Positions 1 to 11,029 of a stretch of DNA of 64,000 nt are shown piece after piece. The notes under the pieces are model-generated. The model did no database searches. It worked only from the letters and a program-made list of their open reading frames with translations, and was not told the origin of the DNA. The position numbers and the translations under genes were made by a program. Each line of letters begins with the position of its first letter. The first letter of the stretch is position 1. Origin of the DNA: Cliona cf. orientalis (lineage: Eukaryota; Porifera; Demospongiae; Clionaida; Clionaidae); NCBI GenBank assembly GCA_963930775.1, contig OZ005702.1, forward strand, positions 5,332,001 through 5,396,000, written 5' to 3'.

Positions 1-437
1 GTGAGTTAGATATCCTAATACGCCATGGAAATCAAATGTAGTGTCCATGGACTCCAATTTTCCTATTCTCTCAGCTTAGGGATTAATAAAGGATTGCAAG
101 TTTGTGTCAAGAATTGTCTGACGAAGGGGGTCTTGGCCGGCTGGGGGGGGGGGGGGGGGGGGGGGGGGACATGCTTCTCCAGCTAGGAATTTAATACAAG
201 ACTGCAGCCACTTGTGGCACAATATTCCATCCCAGGGTGCCCCCTCCTCTGTATTAATCCCTGTTCCTAATGGTTAGTCTCAGCTTACGTACATTGTAGC
301 TAGCTATTTAGATGACCCACTATCTGTGCCAATTAATTAAGTGAGTCAGGAAAACGTGTGCTCCACACCTAAGGCCCACTCTCCACACCTTATACATGTT
401 TACCCTACTACCTTATACCCTATTTCCTCTACATATC
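1..437 (+). repeat. Tandem-unit spacer, copy 1 (E1-E2 intron)
   Basis: The window opens on GTGAGTTAG, the splice-donor-like sequence that follows exon E1 in the copies at 7459 and 19968, so position 1 is probably the first intron base. The stretch matches 7459-7870 and 19968-20400 closely. It has a G run of about 24 at 145-168 that is absent or much shorter in the other copies. No open frame of note. Confidence 0.7.
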
Positions 438-788
438 ATATTCGCTCGATCAGACGCCGCTCTCGATTAGTCGCCGCTCTCGAATAGTCACCGCACCTCC
501 GGAAGTGCTGAACGAAATAGTCGCTGCTCTCAAATAATAGCCACGCCACACCTATTATTCGAGAACACCAGTACATGGACATACCTCGTGACTAGTTTTT
601 TCGATGGTAGGTACGCAATAAACAATCTAGAACAAGTTCTAACCTTCTTCTATATCAGCAAAGGGGCCAGAATCTCCTAGATCAGTGGTTTCAATCTACC
701 GTTTCTCTAAGGATTGCTTCTGCAGCAGCAGCTAACAAACTCGAGCAATGAAATTAATAGTAGCCGCAGCGTCTGATCGAGCGAATAT
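438..788. mobile_element. MITE-like inverted-repeat element in unit 1
   Basis: The ends are inverted copies of ATATTCGCTCGATCAGACGC (left from 438, right ending 788). The other copies of this spacer lack the 351 bases between, so they act as empty sites. The left part has short direct repeats of a CGCCGCTCTCGA type. No coding capacity: a non-autonomous DNA transposon whose superfamily I cannot assign. Confidence 0.8.
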
Positions 789-1001
789 GGTATGTGTGTA
801 CATGTGTTTGGGGTAACCTTATGATGATTGTGTACAGTCATGGCATTCTGGATCTCTGTACATGCTTGTGGTCAATCTGTTATCATGAGTCATTCCTTTG
901 CTGTGTGTGCATGTGTGTATATAGGTCAGAGAAGAGTGATGCAATACAGTGCCATGGATCAAACTCTGGACTCCACTAATCAACTCTACCTCTGCTCACA
1001 G

Positions 1002-1266
1002 CACACTCCGATCCTTGAACTCCAGTGCTCAAGTTGGCTCGATGCAAACTCCTCCAGTACCCAGTCTCATCACTAGTATATAGTAATTTCAGAAATTGAG
1101 CAATGGGACTCATTTTCATCAGCTTTCCTCTTCAAATATGCCTCATCTTTGTCCCAAACTCCCATTGCAGGCAGTCGATCGTCTCACGAAATCATCACCA
1201 TTGGAGATTCTCCCGTCACTAAGAACCCTCCTCCTCTCCTCCCCACTCCCTCTACTGGTTTAACAG
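1002..1266 (+). pseudogene. Exon E2 copy 1, Ser/Pro-rich fragment of unknown gene
   Basis: It follows a polypyrimidine-CAG acceptor (TCTGCTCACAG) and ends before GTGTAC. The last part reads GSRSSHEIITIGDSPVTKNP then PPLLPTPSTGLTG in one frame and is conserved in the copies at 10.2, 14.4 and 20.6 kb. The front part of this copy has indels that break the frame. The peptide is rich in Ser, Pro and Thr and looks like a disordered linker; I do not recognise the parent protein. It lies between NLR genes in every unit, so it travels with them, but nothing shows it is spliced to them. Confidence 0.5.
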
Positions 1267-1529
1267 GTGTACAATCATCATTGCTGTTGGTTCTCTTTCT
1301 CTCTTTCAAGAAGACGGAAATGCATACGTGTGCATAGTGAATCAATTCATGCACTGAATTATAATAGCGATTGTGGTTTTTTATCACTTTCATCACCATG
1401 TCATACCGGTAATTACATTGTTACAATAATAATTATTCATTTTTCCATCATTGATTGATTCACAGCCAGACATTTTCAGTCCAATCACTTCCTGTTCATT
1501 AATCACTATGCCTTACTGCGTCAAGCAAA

Positions 1530-1582
1530 GCGCATGCGCATCGCACTACGAGCCCCACCCACCTTATGATCACGTCACATGA
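1530..1582 (+). promoter_or_regulatory. Conserved NLR promoter block, unit 1
   Basis: Three motifs stand in fixed order about 190-240 bases before the ATG: GCGCATGCGC at 1530-1539 (the NRF-1 type palindrome), AGCCCCACCCACC at about 1551-1563 (CACCC/GC-box type) and TCACATGA at 1575-1582 (M-box, bound by MiT/TFE factors in other animals). All three recur in the same order in the three other units while nearby sequence drifts. Factor names come from animal consensus sites; binding in sponge is inference. Confidence 0.55.
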
Positions 1583-1769
1583 TCAATCACCAATGAATCA
1601 AGCATAATTAAATCTCGCTGATCTGAAAGCGACTCTACTCGCCGTATTAGCTCGGTTGCAATTATAATATTGTGAGTTATAGAATTATTATCTGACACTA
1701 ATTTTGCTATTCATACGTGATACAACCACGGCATTTAGGTGAAATCAGATTCTGACGTTTTTAGAAGCC

Positions 1770-2062
1770 ATGGCTGAAGGAGGTGTATCTGTAGGCAGTG
1801 TATTTGCCAGACCTATTCACAGCCTTGAGGAGCAGCTGTCCAAGTTCTCTGCTCAGCTCCTTGATAGTCCCTGTGGTGATTCCCACCTGGTCAAGTTGAG
1901 TCAGTCCATAGCAGAGTGGAGAGATCTGTCCCCTTACCTGCGTCTGAGTCCAGCAGAGGAGAGGGGGATTCTCACAGCCTTCCCCCCGGCCACCCCTGCC
2001 AGACAACGCATTGACATGCTCAGAACATGGAGGGACAAGTTTGGACTCGATGCTACTTACAG
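1770..2062 (+). CDS. Death-NACHT-LRR NLR gene 1, exon 1 (Death domain)
   Basis: First coding exon of the only open NLR of this array. ATG sits in GAAGCCATGG and the exon ends at ACTTACAG before GTGAGC, leaving two bases that join G4458 to make Arg98. Residues about 17-118, across the junction, form a Death domain: LEEQLSKFSAQLL (helix 1), QSIAEWRDLSPYLRLSP (helices 2-3) and LRTWRDKFGLDATYR running into CLITALHDANRVDLIDEF from exon 2 (helices 5-6). Death domains recruit adaptors by like-with-like contacts. The same exon is frameshifted in copies 2 (11030) and 3 (15208). The domain call is from motif pattern; the splice is supported by phase and by restoring the last helix. Confidence 0.88.
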
Positions 2063-2654
2063 GTGAGCAGCTGTAAATTTATGTAGCTATCACACCATTG
2101 AGATACATGGTGAAAGGTGCATGAGTGAATAGACAACTATTTCCGTGTACTCCGCGCACATTTGCGTACTAGAACCCCCCAATCCTGTCTCCCATATATA
2201 CACATTTGTTCCACTTGGTTTGCAGCAACTAACAAATTAGGCAGGGGGGAACTAACCATACCCGGGCCACAGTGACAGTTGATCGTGCCAACCGATTTTC
2301 ACTGATAATCCTTAGATACCGTGATTCGTGAAAATTTAATTATTAAAAAAGTTTCATTTTGCACAAAAATAGTTTACTTGTACTAATTTATATACAGCAC
2401 ATGTATGGTGTGTTTTTGAAGTTGATGAAAATAATCTTATTGTTACATGAAATTTTCTAACACACTGAAACTTAAATTACAGTATTCTACTGTCGGCATA
2501 AACAGCAGCTAAATTTCAATGATAGTTGAAATTATGAAGTTATATGGCAAAGAGTACACAGGTGGGACAAACTAATGGGACAGCATTCGAGCCAAGAATT
2601 GCATGTGGCTGCCCACTGTGATATGTGATGCAGTAGTCTCCCATACATACAAAA

Positions 2655-2775
2655 CCATCACTCTGCTGCCATCAGAGCTCACTATCTCAGTTGGTAAGAG
2701 TGTTTGACTAGATATCAGAAGATCCTGCATGCATTCAAATCCTGGCCGGATCCTGAGATTTTTTTTCTCTTTCAA
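2655..2775 (+). repeat. tRNA-derived SINE-like repeat
   Basis: The block TATCTCAGTTGGTAAGAG resembles a pol III A box / tRNA D arm, and CATTCAAATCC further on resembles a B box. A T run follows at about 2759. The relative at about 16140-16225 keeps a better B box (GGGTTCAAATCCCAGC) but has lost the A box. Reads as an old tRNA-derived SINE carried along by unit duplication. Confidence 0.55.
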
Positions 2776-3450
2776 GTTTCCACTTACTTCACTTCTCTCT
2801 CACCTGCTACCCCATACACACAAATGTTTGTTTATCACACATGGCTTGCAGTGGCCCCGGACTATGCATGAGGACTAAACACCTGTCACCTTGCAGCTAG
2901 AGACAAGCACAATATGCTGGCATTGCTTTGGGCATAATAGGTGGTTTTGTTATGCCAGCATAATGCTGGCATAATAGGGTTAAAATATGAGGTAGTCAGA
3001 TAATCAAATCGAGTACATATTATTATAGTACTTATCTAATATTAATTTTAGTGAGTAGTGTAGTCTAGTATGGCTGTAGCTAGTCTTTTCTGGATAGTTT
3101 TTTGAAATAAAGCTGTCATAAAGTGTAACTTTCCGAACAGATTATCACAGATTAATGTGCAAAATATTAAAGTTGAGAGAAATCGAGAGCATAATTAATA
3201 GGTACAAAACAACGAGCACAATAATTATTGGCATGGTATTAAAGCATAGCATAATAGGAACTTTTAATGTGCGTCAGTGTCCCTACTTGCAGCAGCCCTG
3301 GACTATGCATGAGGACTTAGCACCTGTCAACATATATGTAGGTGGTTTCACCACAAACTAAAAAGTCGGAACTGTCCATGAGATGTGGTAGTCATCCATA
3401 CAATGTCATACACGTGCTTACACCTGGCTTGTAGCAGCCCTGCTTAGACT

Positions 3451-3793
3451 TAGTCTTGTGCCCAACCCCCTTTCATACACGCGGAGAGAAGGGGTCTGGA
3501 CAAACGTGTATAGGGCCCGTGTCGCCGAGGAATGTATGATGCCACGTATTTCTGGTGTGCGTGAATAAGAAACGCGAATAAAATTAACATTCCATTGGGC
3601 ACCAAGGGTTATATTGCGTACGAACGCGCACACGCACAATTATTAATGTGCATTCCGTTCATACCCGCGCAGTCATGTGACTTGATCCGTGCATCTGATT
3701 GGTGTGCACTGTACGTTGCACGGGCAACACGGGCCCTATACACATTTGTGCAGACCCCTCTGCGTGTGTGAAAGGGGGCTGGGCACGAGACTA
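3451..3793. mobile_element. Foldback MITE in intron 1 of NLR gene 1
   Basis: Left end TAGTCTTGTGCCCAACCCCC and right end (reverse complement) TAGTCTCGTGCCCAGCCCCC match over about 75 bases. It sits inside one copy of the module of about 90 bases and is absent from the matching intron of pseudogene 3 (compare 16323-16380), so it arrived after duplication. A related end sequence appears near 21509. No coding capacity. Confidence 0.75.
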
Positions 3794-4457
3794 GCTTGAA
3801 CTTACGACTATGATCGAGCACCTGTCACCACAAATGTGGGTGGATTCACCTCATAAGAGAGATGGCTATAGTAGTGGGAAAAATGGTCAAAATAACAACT
3901 CTGTCTGTCATAACTTCCTTTATGGTATATGCCTTGGTAGCTACAGATTAGATAAGATATAATATTTATTATGACTGTGGTGTGACCATTATATGTGTAC
4001 CTCTAAGAAAAGAAGATAGGGTTAGGTTTGCCTTTAGCAACAGGACTAGCAGCAGTGACATACCCAGCTTTCCCTTACAAAAGGATAGCTAACACAGAAG
4101 AGCTAGGGAGACCCTAGTGCAGGACAACTGTACGAGGTCTAATAAAATTATTTATCTTAAGCCATCCCCTCAGTCAAACAAGAATCTTTAACTTTTGAGA
4201 AACTTTTGCAGATCAATAAGAGAAAGCATTTCGTGGAGAAAACTATTAAACTGATCGCATAATGGAGGTGGCATGCATAAATTTTGTGGAGAAAACGTTC
4301 ACGGGTGGTTGTGCAGTCACGAAATTCGTGAAGGTTTACTCCTTCAAAAGTTGTCTGCTATACGGACATGGTAATGTGCATTAAATAAATCTATACATGA
4401 TTAAAACTAATCAAAGAGTACGTCTCCTATCAATAGCTAACTGTTCCCCTTCTACAG

Positions 4458-6738
4458 GTGTTTGATAACTGCTCTACATGATGCAAATAGAGTGGATTTG
4501 ATCGATGAATTTCAACGTATAGTATCATTTGAACAAATTCTAATCCATCAACCTCAGCTAACTCAACATGAGCTTGACTGGTATGGTAGCTACCTAAAGA
4601 AGCAGTATGTGGAAGTCCTCTTTACCCAACAAGTATCTGCCAACAAATGGCTTCCTTCACCAACACAAAAAATCTTCAACCTGGCCATCATCAAGAAAGA
4701 AAAGATTCAGAGAGGTAGAATTGATGATGAATTTGTCCACAAGACCATCAGGGGACAAGTTGATGACATTCTTCTAGAGAAGTCCCCCATAGAACTGAAA
4801 GACATGTTCAAAAACATTGAAGGAGAGAGAAAGTTGATTCTAATAGACGGTGCTCCAGGTAGTGGGAAGAGCACACTGACTGTACACATCTGTCAGCAAT
4901 GGGGCAGAGAAGAACTATTTAATGAGTTCACTATTGTGATACTTGTCCAGTTACGAGACCCAAGAGTACAGAGTGCACAGTCGATTACTGACTTGCTTCC
5001 CTGTGAAAGTCGATCAATTGCTGAAGAGGTTGCTGCAGAGATTATGGCTGTCAAAGGCAGTGGTATTCTCTGGATACTGGATGGGTTTGATGAGCTACCA
5101 TCACATCTGCAGAAAGACTCGATCATCAGTACGCTGATAAGACCAAAATTTTACCAGAAGAACCCACTACCAAAAACTGCAGTGATTGTTACTTCTCATC
5201 CGATCTCATCTGGTGACCTTTGCACTGTGGTCTCCTCACGAATTGAAGTATTAGGGTTCACTGCTGAGGAGCAGAGACTATTCTTTACCGAGTGTCTCAA
5301 CAATGATACAAAAGCTGTGGAGGCTTTAATGGAGAGACTTAGCAGTAACCCAGCCATGGAGGGCAGCTGCTACCTTCCTCTGAATGCTTCCATTGTAGCC
5401 CATCTTTACCTAGCCAATGGATCCCTCTCTTCCACTATTTATGGCATATTTTCTTCCCTTGTCCAGCACTGTCTCTCTCGCTATCTTCACGAACGACAGG
5501 GAGTATCTCAAACACTAGCCAGTTTTGAATCATTCAATGAACTGCCTAACGAATTGCAGTCTTCTTTTAAACAGCTCTGTAAACTAGCATTCACTGGTGC
5601 TAGGGACAATAAGGTAACTTTTTCTAGCAGTGACATAGAAGCTTTAGGATCTTCAGACGAGATTTGTGAGCTTGGTCTACTGCAGGCTGTACCTAGTATC
5701 GTTTCTTATGGTCGATCAGTTTATCACAACTTTCTACATTTGTCTGTTCAGGAGATGCTAGCTGCAGTTCATATATCTCGAATGCCAGCCAGTGAGCAGA
5801 TCTCAACATTTGACTCCATGTTCAATGATGCTAGTGCTCGATTTAGTGCAGTGCTTCAGTTTTATGCAGCCATCACCAAGCTTCGTACATCAAGGCCTCT
5901 CCTCAGCTTAGTACCACGTTTCTTGCGTCCTATCCCCGCAAGTATTTGTGATCTTGTTAGGGAAATTGTTCAAAAAGATTCTTGGGCTCTTTTAGTTTCA
6001 CTTTTGAACTGCTTGTATGAGGCTCAGGACACTGACTTATGCCGGTATGTAGGAGAACAGCTTAGAGACACGGTGTCATTTTTGGATAGATTTAGTGGGT
6101 CTGTATCGGAACTTGAGCTTTTCCTGTCACTATTACCCCAAGACTGCCTCTCCATTGGTTACTTCCTGGCGTCCATTGCTGTTAGTTATAAAGGAAGATT
6201 CTCAGTTGACCTTAGGCATTGTCATCTGAGTGATACTGGCGTAAAAATTCTCATGCAAAGTCTTTGCAGGAACCTGGATCCACACAGTGAAATAACTGGT
6301 CACCTTCACATGATCATATGGTGCAATGAGATCACTGGAGTAGGAGCTTCATACATAGCTGAGGCATTGAGAACTACTAGAACACTGAGGAAGCTGGATC
6401 TATGGCGCAATCCAATTGGTGATAAAGGATTACAATACATAGCAGAGGCCTTAACAACCAATACATCACTTACTGTACTAAGTTTGGATAATTGCAGACT
6501 AAGAATCACAGAGGAGAGTGGTCCAGCACTCACTGAAATGCTACAGAGAAACAAAACTTTGAGAAAACTTAACTTGTCATTTAATGAAGCCATATCAGAC
6601 AATGCAGCATCATTTATCATAGAGGGTCTCAAGAAGAATACCACTCTCAAAATATTGGATTTATGCTCCTGTGTCTTCACAGATGAAGGCTTCCGTTTGA
6701 TTCGAAGTAACACCTCAACATGCAAGATACGTAAATAA
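4458..6738 (+). CDS. Death-NACHT-LRR NLR gene 1, exon 2 (NACHT and LRR)
   Basis: Terminal exon; with exon 1 it gives about 857 residues. A pre-NACHT linker (KWLPSPTQKIFNLA, then RGQVDDILLEKSPIEL) is shared with the CARD-type NLRs at 29 and 59 kb. NACHT: Walker A GAPGSGKST at residues 229-237, Walker B/DGxDE in ILWILDGFDELP (Asp306), then NFLHLSVQEMLAAV at about 522 in the NLR helical region. LRRs of the long NLR/RNase-inhibitor type fill about 680-850, for example ALRTTRTLRKLDLWRNPIGD. An intracellular sensor NTPase with a Death effector. Oddity: sensor-1 reads VTSHP (His345) where copy 2 and the CARD-type genes have VTSRP. Otherwise open to the TAA. Confidence 0.92.
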
Positions 6739-7458
6739 TCAGGACAAATACCACACCCCCACCATACAGACAAGAGTTACAGTATGTAGAGAAAATATGT
6801 ATTGAGAGTTAGGATCCCAACCAGCTGATATCTTGGACTGGTGCATGAAAGAAGATGGACCAGATTAAAATGAAAGACATGGAACACGTATGTTCTAGAG
6901 CTAGCGTACATGTATGCATATGTTGTGAGGTATCATCATCAGTCACTGTCACCTCTGTATTCTCACTCTACACTATCTCACACACACAGCTGGTAGTTAA
7001 TTGGGGTTCACGAGATTTGGAGTATTGTCTCAATGAGATGCATGGTCAAGTGCACCCCAATTAAAGTCAGTACAACTCATTTGTTTTATCTCTGACCCAT
7101 TTTCACCATCAAACTACCCTATGCCATAGCCAATAATATTAAGTTTGGTTGCTAGGCAATTACAAATAATTTGCATATACGCATACAAAATTATGTACAA
7201 TGTACATACACAAACATTCATGCGTACACATACATCTAATACCCACAGGTGAGAGAAGCAGCACTGTGGATGACTGGGGGACTCTACTACTATTAATGCC
7301 CCGGCACTAACAGCTAGGGAGGTGCTGTTGTTGCCAACAGTTCCACAACTAGCCTGGGGGTCAGCAATTCCCTCAAGTCAGCAGCAGATCACTAAAGGAA
7401 CTCCTAGATCAAGAAGAGAACCTGCTCAAGTCAAAATGTGTCCATCAAACCTCCCCAA
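6739..7458 (+). other. 3' flank of NLR gene 1 and exon E1 copy
   Basis: 6739-7060 matches the 3' flanks of pseudogenes 2 and 3 and is probably 3' UTR. About 7250-7458 is exon E1: in the copy at 19757-19967 one frame reads LTAREVLVLLTVPQLAWGS and on to QSNLSK before a GTGAGT donor. Its 5' limit is unclear because a TGA lies upstream in that frame. This copy has changes relative to 19757. I do not recognise the protein. Confidence 0.45.
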
Positions 7459-8095
7459 GTGAGTTAGATATCCTAACACATGGAAATGAGATGTAGTGAC
7501 CATGGACTCCAATTTTCCTATTCTCTCAGCTTAGGAATTGATAAAGGATTGTTTGTGTCCAGTGTTGTCTGAGGAAGGGGGGTCTTGGCTGGCTAGGGGG
7601 ACATGCTTCTCCAGCTAGGAATTTAATACAAGACTGCGGCCACTTGTGGCACAATATTCCACTTGTCCTGCGGTGTGAAGGATAGGGGATCCCAGGATGC
7701 CCCCTCCTCTGTATTAATCCCTGTTCCTAATGGTTAGTCTCAGCTTACATACACTGTAGCTATAGCTAGATGACCCACTATCTGTGTCAACTAAGTGAGT
7801 CAGGAAACATGTGCTCCACACCTAAGGCCAATTCTCCACACATTATTACTACCCTATACCCTATTTTCTCTACATTTGTACATGTACATGTGTTTGGGGT
7901 AACCTTATGATGATTGTGTGCAGCCATGATATTCTCAGTACATGCTTGTGGTCAATCTGTTATCATGAGTCATTCCTTTGCTGTGTGTGCATGTGTGTGT
8001 AGGTCAGAGAAGAGTCATGCAATACAGTGCCATGGATCAAACTCTCGATTCCATTAATGAACTCTGCCTCTGCTCAAGACGCTCTTTGATCCATG
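7459..8095 (+). repeat. Unit 2 spacer with truncated E2 start
   Basis: Matches 1-1010 without the 438-788 element, and stops matching inside E2 near 8095. The piece from about 7760 to 8095 occurs again at about 9856-10200, so unit 2 holds a second, complete start after a 1.76-kb interruption. Confidence 0.7.
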
Positions 8096-8362
8096 AAATA
8101 TGTAGCTATGACATTTCCAGAGTAGAGAAAAGGTATTTTGTTTTACCTAGGTCAGCTTATTATGATTTTTGTGTACCACTGCACATGTATGCACATACAT
8201 CCTTTTATGGAAGTGCTTTCATTCATGGTGATTACATTATTCATATTTGTCACATGGATCGTGAATAATTTCATAATTTCAGTTCCTCCCCCAAAACCGT
8301 TTAACTTTACATGATAGTTGATACAGTATGTTACTATGGTAACTCTATATAATAGTTGTATA

Positions 8363-8490
8363 GACACTGTTGAGGAGGTTTCTACGTGATTTAGAAGACC
8401 GAAGGGCTCTGTGTAGAATCTCGAGCAAAGCGAGGGTTCTACTGAGCCCTGAGATCTCCTAAATCATGTAGAAACCGATTAAACAGTGTC
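8363..8490. repeat. Hairpin element of 128 bases
   Basis: GACACTGTT...GGTTTCTACGTGATTTAG on the left mirrors CTAAATCATGTAGAAACC...AACAGTGTC on the right, with an inner GGGCTC/GAGCCC pair and CGAGCAAAGCGAGGG at the tip. Small foldback MITE. Confidence 0.7.
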
Positions 8491-9579
8491 AAGCATGTTT
8501 AGATCATATTATCCTAGCAACAATATCCAATTGCTTGACATATATATGAATTGCTGTGCCCAGCAACAACCCTAACCATAGGCAAGCTGATTTTATACAG
8601 AGTTTACAATGTCATCATTTTCTATGAAGGATAGATACTTCAGTATAATCAATCAGATCACAATAATTTTGTTACAAGTAGGAATGTAATATTGCAAAAT
8701 ATACTGTCAAACTTCTGTACGTACAATAATAATATTTCTTCATGTCAGGGCATGTAGCTAAGGTCACAATAATAATTAATATTATGCATTATACAGGCAT
8801 TTTGAAGTTTCAAGAGAGATACATTGTTCGTATCTAGTCATTCTAGTTGAGCTAGTTAACTGTATAGCTATTTATTTGTCTCCAGGCTTCTCCATAATTC
8901 TTGTGTGCACTACAAAGATTTTGGGGCCTAGAAGAACGAGCATAGCTAGCTATAATATAAGAGCTAATATGCGCTCACTACACGTGTACGGTGTCATGCA
9001 ACAATTATTATTATGGCACTGCCATTCATAGTTGACGATAATATTATTCACGTTAATTCTGTCTCTGTTGTCGGTTGCTCTTATAGTTATGAATAATTTT
9101 GGCCGCAGTCCCCTCAAAACCTAGCGGCATCACCATAGCAACCACAATATTGTCATAATAGCCATGAAAACTAGAGCTCTGTAAAGCACATACCCCGCGC
9201 GCTCTGTGGCCAGTATTGCAACACTCTCAGTCTGCGGCATACAATTAGGAATCTGGAATATTCAGACAATGAGATCTCCTCATGCTAATGGTTAATGATC
9301 TAGAAAGGAGACATGAAACCGAGACAACTATTATAATAACCATTAAACAATTTAATTAACATTTTCTGGAACATTAGTTAATGCAGAGGAGTCAGATGCA
9401 TACATGTAGACTAGTTAGAGTATTATATAGCTATGCATTAACTTAAATGAATGGTTTTGCATCTACATTTAACTGGCCATAATTGAATAATTGTACCCTC
9501 CTCTGCGTATAATTATTCACTCTGCTTATTGAAAAAATTACATACATGTAGCAACCAGTGAGTTTCTAATGAACTTTGT

Positions 9580-9805
9580 TACCGTATTTCTTCTAAAAAT
9601 TCGGCATGAAAATAATAATATTGCTTTAGCTTCGCCAAATTTTTAGAGTTTAATGTTGGACATTCTGTCTGCGTGCGCATTCCATTCCCGTTTATAGCAT
9701 ATACGCATGACGACCTTTGCCGAAAAATTAGAGACTATATTCAATCATTCGTTAAAGGGTGCCAAATAACCGCTAGAAGGGCCAAATTTTTAGAAGAAAT
9801 GTGGT
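9580..9805. mobile_element. MITE with TACCGTA-type ends
   Basis: Left end TACCGTATTTCTTCTAAAAA and right end (reverse complement) TACCACATTTCTTCTAAAAA. About 226 bases, noncoding. The ends resemble those of the elements at 51730-52207 and 58518-58900. Confidence 0.75.
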
Positions 9806-10165
9806 ATGTAGAAATGAAATTGAGATAAATAATTATTGGGTTGAAATGACTGTATGTTGTAGCTAGCTAGATGACCCAATATCTGAGTGAGTCAGGAACA
9901 TGTGCTCCACACCTAAGGCCAACTCTCCACATGTTATTACTACCTTATACCCTATTTCCTCTACATGTGTGTGTGTATATGTGTTTGGGGTAACCTTACG
10001 ATGATTAATTTTTGTACAGCCATGGTATTCTCAGTACATGCTTGTTGTCAATCTGTTATCATGAGTCATTCCTTTGCTGTGTGTGCATGTGTGTGTAGGG
10101 CAGAGAAGAGTGATGCAATACAGTGCCATGGATCATCTCTGAACTTCACTAATCAACTCTGCCTC

Positions 10166-10448
10166 TGTTCACAACGCTCTCTGATTCTTGAGCTCCAGTG
10201 CTCAAGTTAAGCTTCTTGGCTCGATGCAAACTCCTCCAGTACCCAATTCATCACTACTAGTAATTCTTCTCAGAAACTGAGCAATGGGACTCCTTTTCAT
10301 CAGCATTCCTCTTCAAATATGCCTCCTCTTCATCTCAAAGTCCCATCAGGCAATAGATCGTCTGAGTCACAAAATCATCACCATTGGAGATTCTCCCGTC
10401 ACTAAGAACCCTCCCCTCTCCTCCCCACTCCCTCTACTAGTTTAACAG
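10166..10448 (+). pseudogene. Exon E2 copy 2, decayed
   Basis: Same Ser/Pro-rich exon as at 14352 and 20605. The acceptor reads TTCACAAC rather than TCACAG, and small indels break the frame (GGCAATAGATCGTCTGAGTC against GGCAGTCGATCGTCTCACG elsewhere). The DSPVTKNPPL part survives. Confidence 0.5.
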
Positions 10449-10785
10449 ATGTACTGTCATTTGCTCTATATCATTGCTATTGGCTCTCACTCATAAAAAT
10501 TAATAGAAATCCCGGTCATGATTCAAAGATTTGCATTATTGCTGAGTCAGAAAATGATTGTGAATCAAACAATAATCTACTGGGCATAATATATAGCAAT
10601 TGTGGTTTTAATTAAAACAATTAATTTTTGTATTCTCTATCACTTCCATTACAATGTCACAGTTTAATCCATATTGTCATAACATTATTCATTCTTCCAT
10701 CTTTCACTCAACAGCAAATATTTTTAGTTCAATCACTTCCTGTTCCAATTCGAGAATAATTGAGACACCTTCACCGTCATGCAAA

Positions 10786-10850
10786 GCGCATGCGCATAGC
10801 ATATGCAGAACGAGCCCCACCCACCTAGGCCTACTGATAACATCACATGA
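10786..10850 (+). promoter_or_regulatory. Conserved NLR promoter block, unit 2
   Basis: GCGCATGCGC at 10786-10795, a CGAGCCCCACCCACC box at about 10811-10825, and TCACATGA at 10843-10850, in the same order as unit 1. It sits ahead of a pseudogene. Confidence 0.55.
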
Positions 10851-11029
10851 TCAAAGCACCAGTATACTCGCGCGCGCATGCATCTCTGCTCGTTGTTCCC
10901 AGCTAGTATCAAATCTCGTCCACGTTTTAGTTGCAATTGTGAGTTACAGAATTATTGTCTGCTATTAGTTTGCTATTCATACGTGATACAACCACGACAT
11001 GTAGGTGAAAATCTGACGTTTTTGGAAGC

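Larger units (their letters stand above)
2063..4457 (+). other. Intron 1 of NLR gene 1, repeat-filled
   Basis: GT-AG intron of 2395 bases (GTGAGC ... CCCCTTCTACAG). It holds a tRNA-derived SINE-like block (about 2655-2775), several degenerate copies of a module of about 90 bases beginning GCAGCAGCCCTGGACTATGC (near 2850, 3287 and 3427) and a foldback element (3451-3793). The intron of pseudogene 3 (15510-16967) shares most of this but lacks the foldback element. The last 80 bases before the acceptor are nearly identical in the two introns. Confidence 0.8.
8096..9855. other. Interruption of unit 2: noncoding, foldback elements
   Basis: Not found in units 1, 3 or 4. It holds a near-perfect hairpin (8363-8490), a block at about 9168-9270 shared inversely with 39100-39222 (ACTAGAGCTCTGTAAAGCAC followed by ACCCCGCGCGC), and a TACCGTA-ended element (9580-9805). 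No credible coding exon. Confidence 0.6.

Noticed and set aside
3155-3361. Small ORF in intron 1 of NLR gene 1
   Set aside because: Lies within repeat modules and is not preserved in the matching intron of pseudogene 3.
2845-3440. CRISPR-like array from spaced repeats
   Set aside because: The modules are long, degenerate and irregularly spaced in an animal intron; no CRISPR structure.
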